From positions 24,253,727 to 24,317,726 of the forward strand of contig CM043703.1 in NCBI GenBank assembly GCA_023935145.1: DNA of 64,000 bases, given 5' to 3'. Source of the stretch: Bretschneidera sinensis (taxonomy: Eukaryota; Streptophyta; Magnoliopsida; Brassicales; Akaniaceae). Of this stretch, positions 46,859 to 58,087 are shown in pieces; the stretch's first letter is position 1; the number at the start of each line of letters is the position of its first letter. Below the pieces are notes generated by a model. That model had not been told where the DNA came from, made no database searches, and saw only the letters and a list, made by a program, of their open reading frames with translations. Made by a program: the position numbers and the translations under genes.

Positions 46859-48131
46859 TGATTATGTCCAAAGTATAACACAGTAGTTGTAGCACATCTT
46901 TGGGGTGTCAATTCCACATGGAGACAAGCGATCTACAAGAGAAGGTGCAAACCGTAAAACGAACGATAAAAGTTAAACAAGAGAAATTGAGTAGTAATAT
47001 GAATTAGTGTAAATATAATGGATAAATAACAAGGGTCCGAGAATCCTCCCTAGGTTCGTTACATTATTCCAATCTCAATTTAGGTTTTTTTATCTCGTTT
47101 GCAAGTTTCACATCCCAAACAAGCAATCGGCAAATATTCATTCAAGCACATATATAAACCCTAATGTAATTGATATGAATTACTCTTTACTTTCAAGTTA
47201 AGAACACATGACCTTTCCTATAGATTTATCAAGAAACGACAATATATCTTTAATGACAATATTGCAGTAATGGACAAACCTAAAAGATAAATCTATCGGA
47301 CTCAATCATACCCAAATGTCACTTGAGAAAAGCATGACTAGACTTATATGGAGAAGAAAGATACAATCACCGGATTAAGAGAAAAATCTTCTAATTAAAT
47401 TAAAGAGTAACTCATATAATGTTTTGATAATAAATCCAAACTACAACTGAATCAATAATGGAAAATAAGAACGACTACACCTAGGGATTCATCCCTTCAC
47501 CTTGCTTGGAGATTAGTTAACCACAGGGGAGAATGTGGCAGCCTTCATGATATTTTCCCTGACCTCCGGCTTTTAAAGATTCCCCCTTTTATCAAACCCT
47601 AAGTGGTCTATTTATAATACCAAGGTCCAAGGGTGTTTTGGGTCTAAACAATCAACTAAAATCCTAATTAGGTCATAACTCGGAGAAGGGGATCGTATGC
47701 GCACCGCGGCTCTCACTTATATGCACCGCAGCCCTGCCTTGTCTTTGGTTGTGGAGCTTCTGGGTGCCGTGGCCCTAGCTTCTGGGTGCTGCAACTCTAT
47801 CTGATGGTGCAGTCTGGAGCTTCTGGGCGCCATGGCCCTGACTGGTCTAGGCCTAGGCGCACATTGAAGGCTTCCTTGCCCATAAACCCTTCATCTTGTC
47901 CTTTCAGTAGCACTCCTTCACTCCGATATGCATGGAATCTTCGAGCTTTAAGCAATGATAGCTTTTCCATCTCTTTTAAACTCAAAATACCTGAAAATGC
48001 ACTGAAATCGATCAATGATCCAAGAATATCACTTTAGAGTTATTAAGGTATAAAAGTGTAATTCATACCTCGATCAACCCTAAAATACTAACAAATAAGT
48101 ACTATTAAGATGCATTTTACGACTCTCATCA
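46859..48131 (-). mobile_element. C4 solo LTR in B leader
   Basis: 1273 bp C-type LTR, minus strand TGATGAGAGTCGTAAAATGC to GGACATAATCA. It is flanked by GGTGT (46854-46858) and GGTGC (48132-48136), a target duplication with one difference. There is no internal region, so it is a recombination product. Confidence 0.9.
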
Positions 48132-48136
48132 GGTGC

Positions 48137-48335
48137 GCTCGATCGCAGGTTGCACAGAATGTTCTGCTGGAGTGTTTGAAACAGAAAACAAAAAGAAATA
48201 TATTACGTTTTTGGTTTCAACAAAAATATAAAGGTAAAAACAAAAACTTAAAATTTTGATAGAAATAAAACATAATAAATAAATAAAAATTACTAAATTA
48301 AATGAAACTAATTTTAGAAGAAAATTTAGCGCAAT
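48137..48335 (-). other. B leader next to PBS
   Basis: Untranslated leader. GTGCGCTCGATCGCA-type words flank the C4 insertion (46833-46848 and 48132-48148). No coding frame. Confidence 0.65.
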
Positions 48336-48352
48336 CCCCGGCAACGGCGCCA
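48336..48352 (-). other. B primer binding site (tRNA-Asp)
   Basis: On minus TGGCGCCGTTGCCGGGG, an exact complement of the plant tRNA-Asp 3' end, six bases after the LTR. Confidence 0.93.
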
Positions 48353-48358
48353 AAAACT

Positions 48359-49359
48359 TGTTGAGTGTTTGTTTACCTAAATAAATAAGCAAATAATCGT
48401 ATAGTTTTACTTGCAAGTGCACAAGGTCAATAGTAGCATAGTGTGCAAGTGCAAGATCATCTCTACAAGGATTGGTGTTTTAGAATCAGTTTCACAATGT
48501 AAAAATTGATAGAAATTAATATTAAGTTTAGATTGATAATGATGAGAACATAGGGCTTTGATATCCACCACTAATCATACTTGCCCAATAAGTAATATAC
48601 CAATGCTCTAGCCCTACTATGAATACCTAATGGTTGTCAACCTAAGGGCATGGTATCTACTCCTTAAGCTATTGATTTCTCTAAGCAATGAGTTAGGCAT
48701 GGTATCTACTCTAACTCTTTTCTTTCTTCAGGGATTCAGCATGGTGTATACTGAGTTGTTCCTTAAGAGAGCATAAGATCTGTGGAAATCGACAACCACA
48801 CGAGACCTAGGGTTTGGTATATACTCTCGGTTTCTCATGTTGATTAACCCAAGAATTCAACGTGGATTTCTTTTGTTACTATTGTCAGATCTAGGACTCA
48901 GTCATCCAAATTGATCTAACTAACTAATCCATACCACATGCATACGTTGATCAGACACACACATATGAGGAATTCAATAAAACAGGCATTAATCAATTAA
49001 AGCATCATAACGTGGCTATTTGCAAAGGCAATCAATGAATATATATATATATGGAAAAGCATAATTAGGGCTTCAATCGAGCCCTATAAAGAGTTAGGTA
49101 TGCGTGTGCGCTCGATCGTGAGCTTCTGCCCTCGAGCACATAGGTGTGCTCGATCATTCTATGTATGCGCACGATTGCTTGTGCGCTTGATCGCACTAGC
49201 TCTATCTTCAGTTTTCTTCTTTTAAAGCTTCAAAATGCTTCTTTTCTTCACAAGCCTATAGAAAACACAAAATGACGTAAAACATAATAAAATATTTAAA
49301 CAAAGAGCTTAACAATTGTAAATTAAGGGACTTAAATATGAATATTTAAGCACTTATCA
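48359..49359 (-). repeat. B 5' LTR
   Basis: 1001 bp; minus strand TGATAAGTGCTTAAATATTC to CACTCAACA. It lacks about 285 bp found in the partner LTR. It is flanked on the right by target copy GGCAG (49360-49364). Confidence 0.92.
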
Positions 49360-49364
49360 GGCAG

Positions 49365-49552
49365 TTCCTCGAAGGCTTCTATGAGGCCAAGAGGAAGGCT
49401 GCGACTCTCTTCCCCGAGGTCGACTTCTCTGGCCTTGAGCTGGAGTCTTCTGGAGAGGAGGAGGGGGTTGCTGCAGGCACTATGGATGCTAAGAACACGG
49501 CTTGGAGTAGGTCCGGAGATGCACCCGAGGAAAGGCCTCCTCAAAAAGATTA
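49365..49552 (+). pseudogene. Antisense gene of A, 3' part after B
   Basis: Resumes the coiled-coil-like exon in frame after the GGCAG target: FLEGFYEAKRKAATLFPEVD, then GLELESSGEEEGVAAGT, ending PPQKD and TAG at 49550-49552. The stop lies about 180 bp from the convergent pol stop near 49735. Confidence 0.72.
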
Positions 49553-49734
49553 GAATAGTCTATTTTTCTTTTTTGTATATCAGGGTCAATAGCACCCATT
49601 TTTGTAATAATTATTTAATGAAACTAAACTCCAGTTTTTTTACGAATTTCGAGCCTTTCTTATTTTCTTTTATGCTTTCTACATTTTAAATTATCGAGCT
49701 GAGGCAGGTTAAGTCTGGACTTGGATTACTGATA
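49553..49734. other. Intergenic sequence between convergent genes of A
   Basis: AT-rich, no coding frame. The shared end region of pol (minus) and the antisense gene (plus), where both transcripts would terminate or overlap. Confidence 0.5.
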
Positions 49735-50790
49735 GAACTTATGCAGATTTTCTGCGTTCCTAGTGCGCGGGATAAGCTTGCCACTTAGCTCCTCAAGTTC
49801 GAAGGTGCCGGCTCGACATGCTTTTTTGATTCGGTACGAGCATTCCCAGTTTGGAACAAGCTTCCCTGTTTCTCGAAGATGAGATACTTCATTCTTCCGA
49901 AAGACGAGGTTATGTAGCCCGAAGTTTCTATTTCTAACTCGAGAATTGTAGTATCGGGTTGTCCTCTGTTGGTATGCGGCTAGGTGGATTTGGGCTTTGT
50001 CTCGAGCTTAGTCAATTAAGTTGGCATTCATTCACAATCCTTCCTCGTTATTACTTTGTTCGAAGTGTTGCATGCGCATCGAGTGTACTCCGGTCTCAAG
50101 GGGGTGGCTACTTCTGGTATGCCATGAAGAATGGAGTTTCACTTGTAGAAGTACGAGCAGTCGTCTGATACGTCCAGAGGACATTGGGAAGCTGGTTGAC
50201 CTATTATTTATCTGCTTCGATAAGTCTTCTCTTGATACCTTGTAGAAGCGTCCTATTGGTCACCTCGGCTTGGCCATTAGCCTGTGGGTATCCAACGGAT
50301 GAGAATCGATGCTCAATGTGGAGGTCTTCGCAAAATGTCTTAAATCGGATGCTATCAAATTGCTTGCCATTATCGGTGATTAGTACCCGAGGTATGCCGA
50401 ACCGGCACATGATGGATTTCCAGACAAATTTCGAGTTTGATGATCCGTTATTCTGGCGAGTGGTTCCGTTTCAACCCACTTGGTGAAATAGTTGATGGCT
50501 ATGATAAGATGCTTTCTTTGCCTAGAGGCGAAGGGGCCGAGTATGTCCATTCCTTATATAGCGAATGAGAGAGGGTTGGCCGGTTGGTGGGGCATGGCAG
50601 AGTACTGTTGGCAGCTTTTGCATTTTAGGACCAAATCTGCGGATTCTGGGGCAGTAGTACCCCTGTCGAAACACCTTGAAGGCTATGGCCTGGGCCCCAA
50701 GTTGATTCCCGTATATCCCCTTATAGACTTCTCAAAGAGTGTAATTGGCTTCACCGGGGTTGAGGCACCTTAGGTAGGGTGTGGTCAGGG
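49735..50790 (-). pseudogene. A integrase
   Basis: Best preserved is 50410-50204: RFGIPRVLITDNGKQFDS (second catalytic D) and VGYPQANGQAEVTNRTLLQG (catalytic E), then LWTYQTTARTSTSETPFFMA. The C-terminal tail near 49890-49738 reads GTFELEELSGKLIPRTRNAE. TDNGKQFD and GQAEVTNRT are typical of Tat elements. The N-terminal zinc region and first Asp (about 50780-50450) are heavily shifted and stopped. Confidence 0.82.
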
Positions 50791-51165
50791 CCCTTTTATA
50801 CAACTGTCTATCCATGACCATATATCAGGATCCGTGGGAGATCAACTTCCTTACTTCGTTCTTTTGCTCAAGGACTTCCCCATTTTTCAAGTACCGGAGG
50901 ATTGGGTCTATCCACGATTCTTCTTCCACTACTGGTATCTGGAGCTTCATCAATGCTGGGGATGGCAAGGATTTAGAGGTACACAGCCTGAGTTGGTTCG
51001 AGATGTCGAGATGAGGCCAGCCGAGTTAAGACATCTAGTTTTGAGTTCTTTAAATGTGAGTTATTCAGAACATCTTGAACCTAGCGGCGAGTTCTCTTAC
51101 CTTCTCAAGGTACCAGGCAATTTTTTCTCCTCGGGCCTCGAATTCTCTCGTCATATAACTTACCA
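50791..51165 (-). pseudogene. A region between archaeal-like RNase H and integrase
   Basis: Degraded pol linker with many stops; no single domain visible. Plus-strand frames here overlap each other and look accidental. Confidence 0.45.
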
Positions 51166-51885
51166 CTAAATGTGAGTCACTGTATACTCGAAGATCTCGG
51201 CGGCCAATGCTTTCACTAATTTCAAACCCACGAGTAGGGCTTCATACTCTGCCTCGTTATTAGAGGCTTTGAATTCGAATCTCAAGGCATATTCAACAAC
51301 GAATCCATCCAAGCTGCAAAGGATGAGCCCTGCCCCACTCCCAATAGTGTTTGAGGATCCAGCCACTTAAAAGATCCACCTTGGAGGCTGTTCTTCTAGC
51401 CTTGAACTTGCCTCTTCGATAGGGCCTATCAGGAGGGTCGTTATGACGACAAAATCAGTGAGGACCTGGCCCTTGACTGCCTTGCGAGGGTGATACTAGA
51501 TATCAAACTCCCCAAGCTCCACCGACCATTTAACCATTCTCTCAGAGACGTTTGGATTGTGCAGGACCTGCCTTAGGGGCTGACTTGTCAGGAGGACGAT
51601 AGTGTGCACTTAGAAATATAGTCGGAGCTTTCGCACTGCAACTATGAGGGCGTAGACTATCTTCTTTATCGGAGGATACCTCACTTCTGCCTCGTGGAGG
51701 ACCTTGCTGACGTAATAGATAGGTTTTTGGATGCCTACCTCTTCTTAAATCAGGACAGAAGCTATGGTGTTTTGTTTAGCTGACAGGTATAGGAATAGTT
51801 CATCACCTAGGAGAGGCTTGGTCAAGAGCGGGGGTGAGCTTAGGTACTTCTTCAGCTCTTTGAACGCTTGCTAACAGTTTTCTAT
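51166..51885 (-). pseudogene. A RNase H domains (gypsy-type and archaeal-like)
   Basis: The frame with QNTIASVLI and KPIYYVSKVLHEAEVRYPP (about 51790-51690) is the standard RNase H. After a linker, 51366-51166 reads SSNTIGSGAGLILCSLDGFV and FKASNNEAEYEALLVGLKL. This is the extra archaeal-like RNase H that marks the Tat lineage. The conserved HVDGSSN is VAGSSN here, with a stop just before it, so the first catalytic Asp is lost. Confidence 0.84.
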
Positions 51886-52850
51886 CTAGGCAAAATATTT
51901 TGCCTTTCTGATGGCCTTGAAGAAAGGTAAGCATCTTTTCGCGGATTTAGACATGAAGCGGTTCAAGGCTGCTATTTGCTCGGTAAGCCATTGTACTTCC
52001 TTCATGATCTTAGGAGGGGCCATATCAAGGATGGCCTTTATCTTTTCTGAGCTGTCTTCTATCCCTCTCTGAGTGACCATAAAGCCCAAGAATTTTTCTC
52101 CGGTTACTCCGAATGGGCACTTTGCCTGGTTTAACCTCATCTTATACTTGCGCAATACTCTGAAAGCTTCTTCCAAGTCGGAGTCATGATTTCATGCCTC
52201 GGTGTTCTTGACTAACATGTTGTCCACATAGACTTCCATGTTTCGCCCAAATCTACTCTTTGAAGATCTTGTTTACTAGCCTTTGGTAAGTAGTGCTAGT
52301 GTTTTTGAACCCGAAAGGTATGACCTTGTAATAGTATAGCCTTTGGCTGGTGACGAAGGCAGTTTTGTCCTGGTCGGGCTAGTACATGAGGATCTGGTTG
52401 TATCCGATATGCATCCATGAAGGTGAGGACCTCGTGACCCGAGGTAGTGTCCACTAACTGGTCGATCCGTGGTAGGGGGAAACTGTCCTTTGGGTATGCC
52501 TTGTTCAGATTGGTGAAGTCGATGTAGATATGCCACTTGCCATTGGTCTTTCGTACCATCACCACATTGGACACCCAGTTGGGGTATTTCGCCTTCCTGA
52601 TGAAACCAGCCTCAAACAACTTGTCTACCTCTGTCTTAATAGCGACTTGCCGCTCCAGGGTGAATGTATTTTTCTTCTGAATGACGAGCTTATGCTTTAG
52701 GTCTACATTCAGACTATTTTTGATAGTTTCAGGGTCGATCCTGGGCATGTCTGACGCGGACCAGGTGAACAAATCTTGATTTTTCCTTAGGAGGGTGAGG
52801 AGTACCTTCCTGTGGATTTTTGGGTGGCTCGACCCGATCTGGACCATTCG
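51886..52850 (-). pseudogene. A reverse transcriptase
   Basis: 52847-52296 has LFTWSASDMPRIDPE, WVSNVVMVRKTNGKWHIYID and FTNLNKAYPKDSFPLPRIDQ, then a frameshift after FMDAY. Other frames carry YYYKVIPFGFKN. The catalytic motif at about 52237-52226 is YVDN instead of YVDD. 52176-51886 continues with QAKCPFGVTGEKFLGFMVTQ. Inactive. Confidence 0.86.
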
Positions 52851-53002
52851 AGAAGGATCCTTACCAAGGGGAACCGAAATCAGCTCCTCTATCGCTCATC
52901 CTCTAGGAGTCTTTACTTCGTCCTAAAGATCTTCCACCTTGAAGGGAAGGCTTCGGTCTTCCTTCCTTCCTTGATGGTGTTCAGGTAGCAGGACCGAGAG
53001 AC
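52851..53002 (-). pseudogene. A protease-RT linker
   Basis: Short degraded stretch of pol between protease and RT, acidic, with stops. Nothing else seen. Confidence 0.45.
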
Positions 53003-53581
53003 TTACTGGTCTCTTTTGACCACTCCTATTCGCTCGTTAGTGGGGAACTTGACTTTCATATGGTAGGTAGAGATAACTATTTTTTGCTCGTTAAGAGTGG
53101 GGCGGCCAAAGATCATATTATAAGATGACGGTTGCTTGACTACCAATAAAGTGGTTTGGACTGTAATCGTTCGTGGTGTTGTACCTATAGTGACAGGGAG
53201 GACTATGTTCCCTTCTACAAACACCGAGGTTCCACCGAAATTGTAGAGAGGGATGTGGGCCGACTCCAACTGTTTGTCCTTTAGTTGCATACGCTGGAAA
53301 GCATTGTAGAATAGAATGTCCGCTGAACTTCCATTATCTACCAGGATACGACTTACTTTGTGGTAGGCCATTAGGAGAGAGACTACCACCGCGTCATCAT
53401 ATGGGGTCTGCATTCCCTCCAAATCGTCATCCATGAAGAAGATTACCAGGCTTGACTTCCTCCGCTTGTGAGGACAGTTGACGGAGGCCGCGGTTAAGGC
53501 ATATGCTTTGTTGCTATATCCCAAGCTTCCTCCAACGGTTGGGCCTTCGCAGATTGTTTTAATAACCCTGGTTACCGCCAC
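53003..53581 (-). pseudogene. A aspartic protease
   Basis: A 192-codon open stretch: ICEGPTVGGSLGYSNKAYAL, DAVVVSLLMAYHKVSRILVD, then DNGSSADILFYNAFQRM. In Tat elements the protease active site has this VDxGSSADIL form. The second block is YNMIFGRPTLNEQKIVIS. The frame looks intact over the domain. Confidence 0.84.
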
Positions 53582-55084
53582 CTCTTAGTTTCTTTGACTA
53601 TTTCTTTCCTGCCTGGGCCTGAGGTTTTTTCGAGGGTCTTGGCATTCCTACTATGGGAGCTAGGAGTGCCCAGACTCCCCCTCGGTTGGTCGAGCGCCTC
53701 TCTTCCTCGGGACCCGGTGAGCTCCTTCAGGTGCTCCAGTTGATGAGGGCCTCGATCTACATCTTCAGACCATGACATTCTTTGGTGTCATGCCAGTGGT
53801 TCCTGTGGAGCTGGCACCATTTCCTCTGGTCTCTGTTGAGATACTATGGCTTAGGTGGCCATTTGAGGACTGATCTGTCCTGAAACTGCATTAGGACGTT
53901 GCAACTGGATGCATTGAGGGGGGCGAAGCCGTCGAACCAGGAATGGAGCTTACACCTGCTTTCTTGGTGAGGCCTCTTGGCCACTCCTTTCTAAGGGTCG
54001 AGGTCTTTTCTTTTTTTATCTGTCTCTCCCTCTCTTTAAATTCAAAAAGCCTTATCGTCTTCCATCAATATATACATCTCGGCTCAGGCCAATACCTCGT
54101 TCATATCTTTTAGTGGACGCATGGTGAGTTTAGAACTGAAGATTTTGGACCTCAATTCATTTTTTGAATGCTAGCATCTGGACGTTGGGGTCTAGGTCTG
54201 GAATTTCCCATGTAGCTGTGTTGAACCTGGATATGTAGGCTCAAAGCCTCTCTCCCCGATGCTGGACAATATTGAATAGGCTCTCTGAGGTCTTCTTCGG
54301 CCCCTTGCTGCTAAGAAAGTGAGAGGCAAAGGCGTAACTGAACTCTTTAAAGTTGCCAATAATTCCCGGCTTCAAACGCGAATACCACGTGCCCGCAGCT
54401 TTCTCTAGTGTTAAGGGGAAGGCGTGACACATGATCAGATCAGAATGCCAATGTAGGGTCATGGCCATCTTGTAAAGTTATAGGTGGTCCAGTGGGTCTA
54501 CCGAACTATCATACATTTTGATTTACGACATTCTAAAGTTGAGTAGAAGTGGGATCTCGAGGACATCCTACATGAGCGGGGGGGTCTTGGACATTAAGTT
54601 CATCCAAGATGTTGTGGTTTCGGTGCTTGAGGGCTCTGTCAGTTTTTTCTTCCATTTATTCGATTTGTCTATCCAGGTTAGGGTTACTTTTGGAGGAGGA
54701 ATTTTCTTTAGACCGACTATAGGGTAGCGAAGGCTCGGTGGTAGAACGGTTATTGGTCGGATCCTCACTGCCGAAGGATTCCATTTGTCTGGGAATTTGG
54801 TGGGGAGGAGAGGTTATCGGCCCCTATTTCGGACTTCGGCAGCCAAGTCGGCTATTAATCGAGAAAGTTCATGAAACTGGGCCTAGGTTAACGGGGCAGT
54901 CAGGCTACCTATTGCTCTTCCAGGGTTGGGGGAGTCTGTCCTCGAGTGGTGAGGGTGCTGCTCTCTGATAGGAGGTCTTCTGCTCGACCCAGAGGTAACA
55001 TGCTCGGATATCATGGGGACTCTCGATTGGGATTGATGGCTTTGGGTACGGCTTCAAATAGGGGCGAAGCATGCCATGGGGGCT
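53582..55084 (-). pseudogene. A gag
   Basis: The core at 54468-54241 reads MCHAFPLTLEKAAGTWYSRL, IIGNFKEFSYAFASHFLSSK and KKTSESLFNIVQHRGERL, a Retrotrans_gag match. Nearer pol, CQLHRNHWHDTKECHGLKM (about 53830-53775) is the Tat-type knuckle before protease. Frames are broken at several points (54240-53780). E2 splits the N-terminal part; the start lies at 59510. Confidence 0.82.
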
Positions 55085-56305
55085 TGATGAGTGCCAAATA
55101 TTGCATATTTTGGCCACTTAATTTACATTTGTTAGCTTATGAATTTGTTACTTTGAGTTGTTTTTCGATGTTTTACAAGTTTACAAGCTTGGAAAGGAGT
55201 TTCACTAAATTGCCAGAATTACTCATCCAGATCAGCCATTTTTGAGGATTAAACTGTATTGATTCAAGAAGAACCAGGAGATGAGCCATATATTTTTGGA
55301 AAGATCCGGATGTCTATTTTCTGGAGAATTTTACGGATCAATAAAATGATTTTTCTAGAGAAAGTTATGGTAGTTTTAGTAGACAAAGGTCAGGCTGTGC
55401 ATAATTTCAGCGTGACAGATCATCCATTTTTTAGGATTTAACTGTATTGATTCAGGAAGAACCAGGAGATGAGCCATGTATTCTTAGAAAGATCCAGATG
55501 TCTATTTTCTGAGGAATTTTACGGATCAATAAAATAATTTTTCTAGAGAAAGTTATGGGTGTTTTAGTAGACAAAGGTCAAATAGCAAAAGTTGGAATCT
55601 GCAGTATCCCACATCTGATTGGAAACACATTGCACTTGTGATGTTTCCCTATATAAGCCCCTATTCACTTCATCTTTAGTGTGAAATTCCTGGTGCCATT
55701 TGGTGTAATCTAGTGGACGTCTGCTAGCATTCTAGTGGATCCCGAAGGCTTTGCTACCACGAGGGGAAGTGCCGCCCAACAGCGAGTGGAATTTCTCCCA
55801 TGTATAGTCAGTTTTAGTTTACTGTTTTTTTTAGTTTAATGTTTAGCACTTTTATTATGAACTCTAGTTTCGTGATTATGAGTGGCTAAAATTTTCAACT
55901 AAGGTTGAAGATGAAACCTCGCCGTTGTTTGGCATAATAGTTTCAGATTTGTTTATACAATTCTAATCTTTTTTTAGTATAAATGTTCTGTCAATTATTT
56001 GAGTAAAATCTTATGATTGATTGCGTTTAAATTGTTCTGTTGGATATTCCTTGTGTTTCATCTGATGGATACATCAAATTATTTTTTATTAAATTGGATT
56101 TCCTTTGTGATTTGTTAAAAGCGGATACATTAAATGCTTTTGGTTTAATTGGGATATTTGTTGTTTTTTATTTTAAGTTGGATTCATGGAATGTTTTGAT
56201 AGGTTATTTTTAGAACATGAAGATATATGCTTAACTTTGGTGGGGTGGATTCAAAAACCTTAGTGTTTTTTATCATTAGTCTTTAAATCAATTTAGTTTA
56301 GTTTA
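55085..56305 (+). repeat. E2 5' LTR (3' end truncated)
   Basis: TGATGAGTGCCAAATATTGC start. Sequence departs from the partner after TTTAGTTTAGTTTA near 56305. It holds a tandem duplication of about 187 bp (55229-55415 and 55416 to about 55590). Confidence 0.9.
55606..55657 (+). promoter_or_regulatory. E2 5' LTR promoter: USE-like motif plus TATA
   Basis: ATCCCACATCT (55606-55616; one base off the snRNA upstream element) lies 33 bases before TATATAAG (55650-55657). Confidence 0.65.
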
Positions 56306-56306
56306 A

Positions 56307-56690
56307 AATAGTCTTACCAAGCCCCTCGATGGTGATGCACAAGTTACATTTGGAGCAGAATACCAAGCCATCGAGGGAGCCACAAAGATGGCTCAACCCA
56401 GCTATACAAGAGGTTGTGAAGACTGAAGTGATAAAGCTGTTGGATGTAGGGATCATTTATCCAATCTTTGATAGTGAGTGGCTGAGCCCGATTCATGTCG
56501 TGCCAAAGTAGGCTAGATTGACGGTAGTGATAAATAAAGATGACGAGTTGGTTCCAACTCGTGTGCAATCAGGATGGAGAGTGTGTCTAGACTACCGTAA
56601 GTGGAATACTACCACAAGGAATGATCATTTTCCACTCCCATTTATTGATCAGATGGTGGAGCGTTTAGCTGGGCACAATTACTAATGTTG
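56307..56690 (+). pseudogene. E2 reverse transcriptase scrap
   Basis: KPSREPQRWLNPAIQEVVKT, LLDVGIIYPIFDSEWLSPIH, a stop, then CLDYRKWNTTTRNDHFPLPF and DQMVERLAGHNY. It ends abruptly at a stop and joins the conserved 3' motif, so RT palm onwards, RNase H and integrase are deleted. Confidence 0.85.
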
Positions 56691-56696
56691 GGTTTG

Positions 56697-56736
56697 GCTG
56701 AAGACGTTAAACTTAGCACTCATGGGAGGCACCCCA
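56697..56736 (+). other. Conserved motif of E2
   Basis: GGCTGAAGACGTTAAACTTA then GCACTCATGGGAGGCACCCC, as in B and C3. The pol deletion ends just before it. Confidence 0.72.
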
Positions 56737-58087
56737 CAGCTTATCCTTTTTGTTTACTTATTATTTGACATATTTATGATTAATGTCTGTTTCCAGTATT
56801 TTTTTTTTCCAGTCTTTATTTTTCAGGGACAACGCGTACTTTAGTTCAAGTTTGGGGGTATGCTATGAGCTATACCAAGTCCAGATAGTTCTTCATATCT
56901 TAGGTCAGCTCTTTCCATATTATTCACACATTGGGGTCAATGTGTAATTTAAGTTTGGGGGTATGGGAGACACATTACACACACTTTGTCCTAATTTGTT
57001 GTTGTTGTTCTTCATTTAAATAATAATAATAATAATAATAATAAGATAAATGCATGCTCATGTTATTTTGAAATTTTAGTTGATCTAAACAAATATTGTG
57101 ATGTGATTTCATTGGTGAGCTTAAAATTTTGAACACATGATTTGATGATAGAGTTTTAAAACTTTGTTACTTACTTTGGGCATTTGAGAATTCACATGTT
57201 CGAGCCAATCTAACACGAGCACATTAGCAAAAAATTGTGTGAGGTATGACATGTGATTTTAATGTGCATGTTTTCATGACTTAATTGAAACTGGATGACT
57301 TGTGGGATTAACACTTGGGCATAGAAAAGCATAAAAAATTAATAAATAAATAATGATCATCATCAATAAACTTTCCACTGAGTAACTGGACCTCTTGCCT
57401 CAGTAAGCAGTGAGTGTTCACGTCAAAAGGTGGAAATTTTATTCATAGTGATCATTGCAAAATTTTCCGCTAAGTAACTGGACCTCTTGCCTCAGTAAGT
57501 AGTGAGTGTTCACGTCAAAAGGTGGAAATTTTGCTTGGTAGCATTAAGGACAGTTTAGTTTCGTAGCCTTTTTTACTCGAGTTAATAATTCCTTAGGGGT
57601 GTCTTTACATCTAATGCCCTAAAACCATCCGGTTTGGGAGTCGTTGACATAACACTCGATACATGGGTCAATTAGAAAGCTTAAGGGAACTAAACATAGC
57701 AGAGTCTTATAATAAATATAAATAAAATAAAACTATGCCATCGCTGTTCATTCTGATGAGAAATCCTGTGAATCTTAAGACATGGAGACATTGTACATTG
57801 AAGTTATTTAGAAACCTCATCTGTATATGCTAATTCACTTTACACTGATTCAAGCTTGTGATGTCTTGCTTGCCTCTTGTAAGTAATTAGGTTTTAAAAT
57901 TCTTATTCATTGCAAAGATGAGTTATAGTTTTTTTAAGCTTGCTCATGAATGAATATCATGGTTTTGAGTGCTCCTTAAATTTTTGGATACCAAGAGTGA
58001 TGAACTTATCTTAATGTTCTTTGTTTTTCATTTAGTTTTTTATTTTGTTTTGCTAAGGGACTAGCAAAATGTAAGTTTGGGGGTATT
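56737..58087 (+). other. E2 3' non-coding region and polypurine tract
   Basis: Homologous to the B 3' region (11798-13156). It holds a (AAT)n run at 57019-57043, the paired conserved element at 57371-57526, and AAGTTTGGGGGTATT (58073-58087) as polypurine tract. Confidence 0.75.
57371..57526 (+). repeat. Tandem pair of conserved ~62-bp element (E2 copy)
   Basis: Copies 57371-57434 and 57463-57526: TTTCCACTGAGTAACTGGAC, CTCTTGCCTCAGTAAGCAGT, GAGTGTTCACGTCAAAAGG. Inverted pairs CACTG/CAGTG and ACTGAG/CTCAGT could form a hairpin. The same arrangement is seen in B. Confidence 0.8.

Larger units (their letters stand above)
10509..49359 (-). mobile_element. Retrotransposon B, Athila-type Ty3/gypsy, carrying nested insertions
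   Basis: LTRs at 10509-11797 and 48359-49359 lie between exact target copies GGCAG (10504-10508 and 49360-49364). The minus-strand order is LTR, tRNA-Asp PBS, gag (46.8-45.0 kb), protease, RT, RNase H, integrase (to 41.5 kb, resuming at 21.98 kb), an env-like ORF (21.0-20.4 kb, resuming at 13.79 kb), 3' region and LTR. The env-like third ORF and tRNA-Asp primer fit the Athila lineage. It is interrupted by C4, C2 and C1. It inserted into the antisense gene of A. Not functional: many stops and altered catalytic residues. Confidence 0.93.

Noticed and set aside
48336..48352. tRNA gene or tRNA fragment at CCCCGGCAACGGCGCCA
   Set aside because: Only the 17 bases complementary to a tRNA 3' end are present next to an LTR; this is a PBS, not a tRNA gene.
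50021..51169. Several plus-strand frames over the pol region of A
   Set aside because: They are shadows of the minus-strand integrase and RNase H, whose motifs (TDNGKQFD, NNEAEYEALL) are clear.
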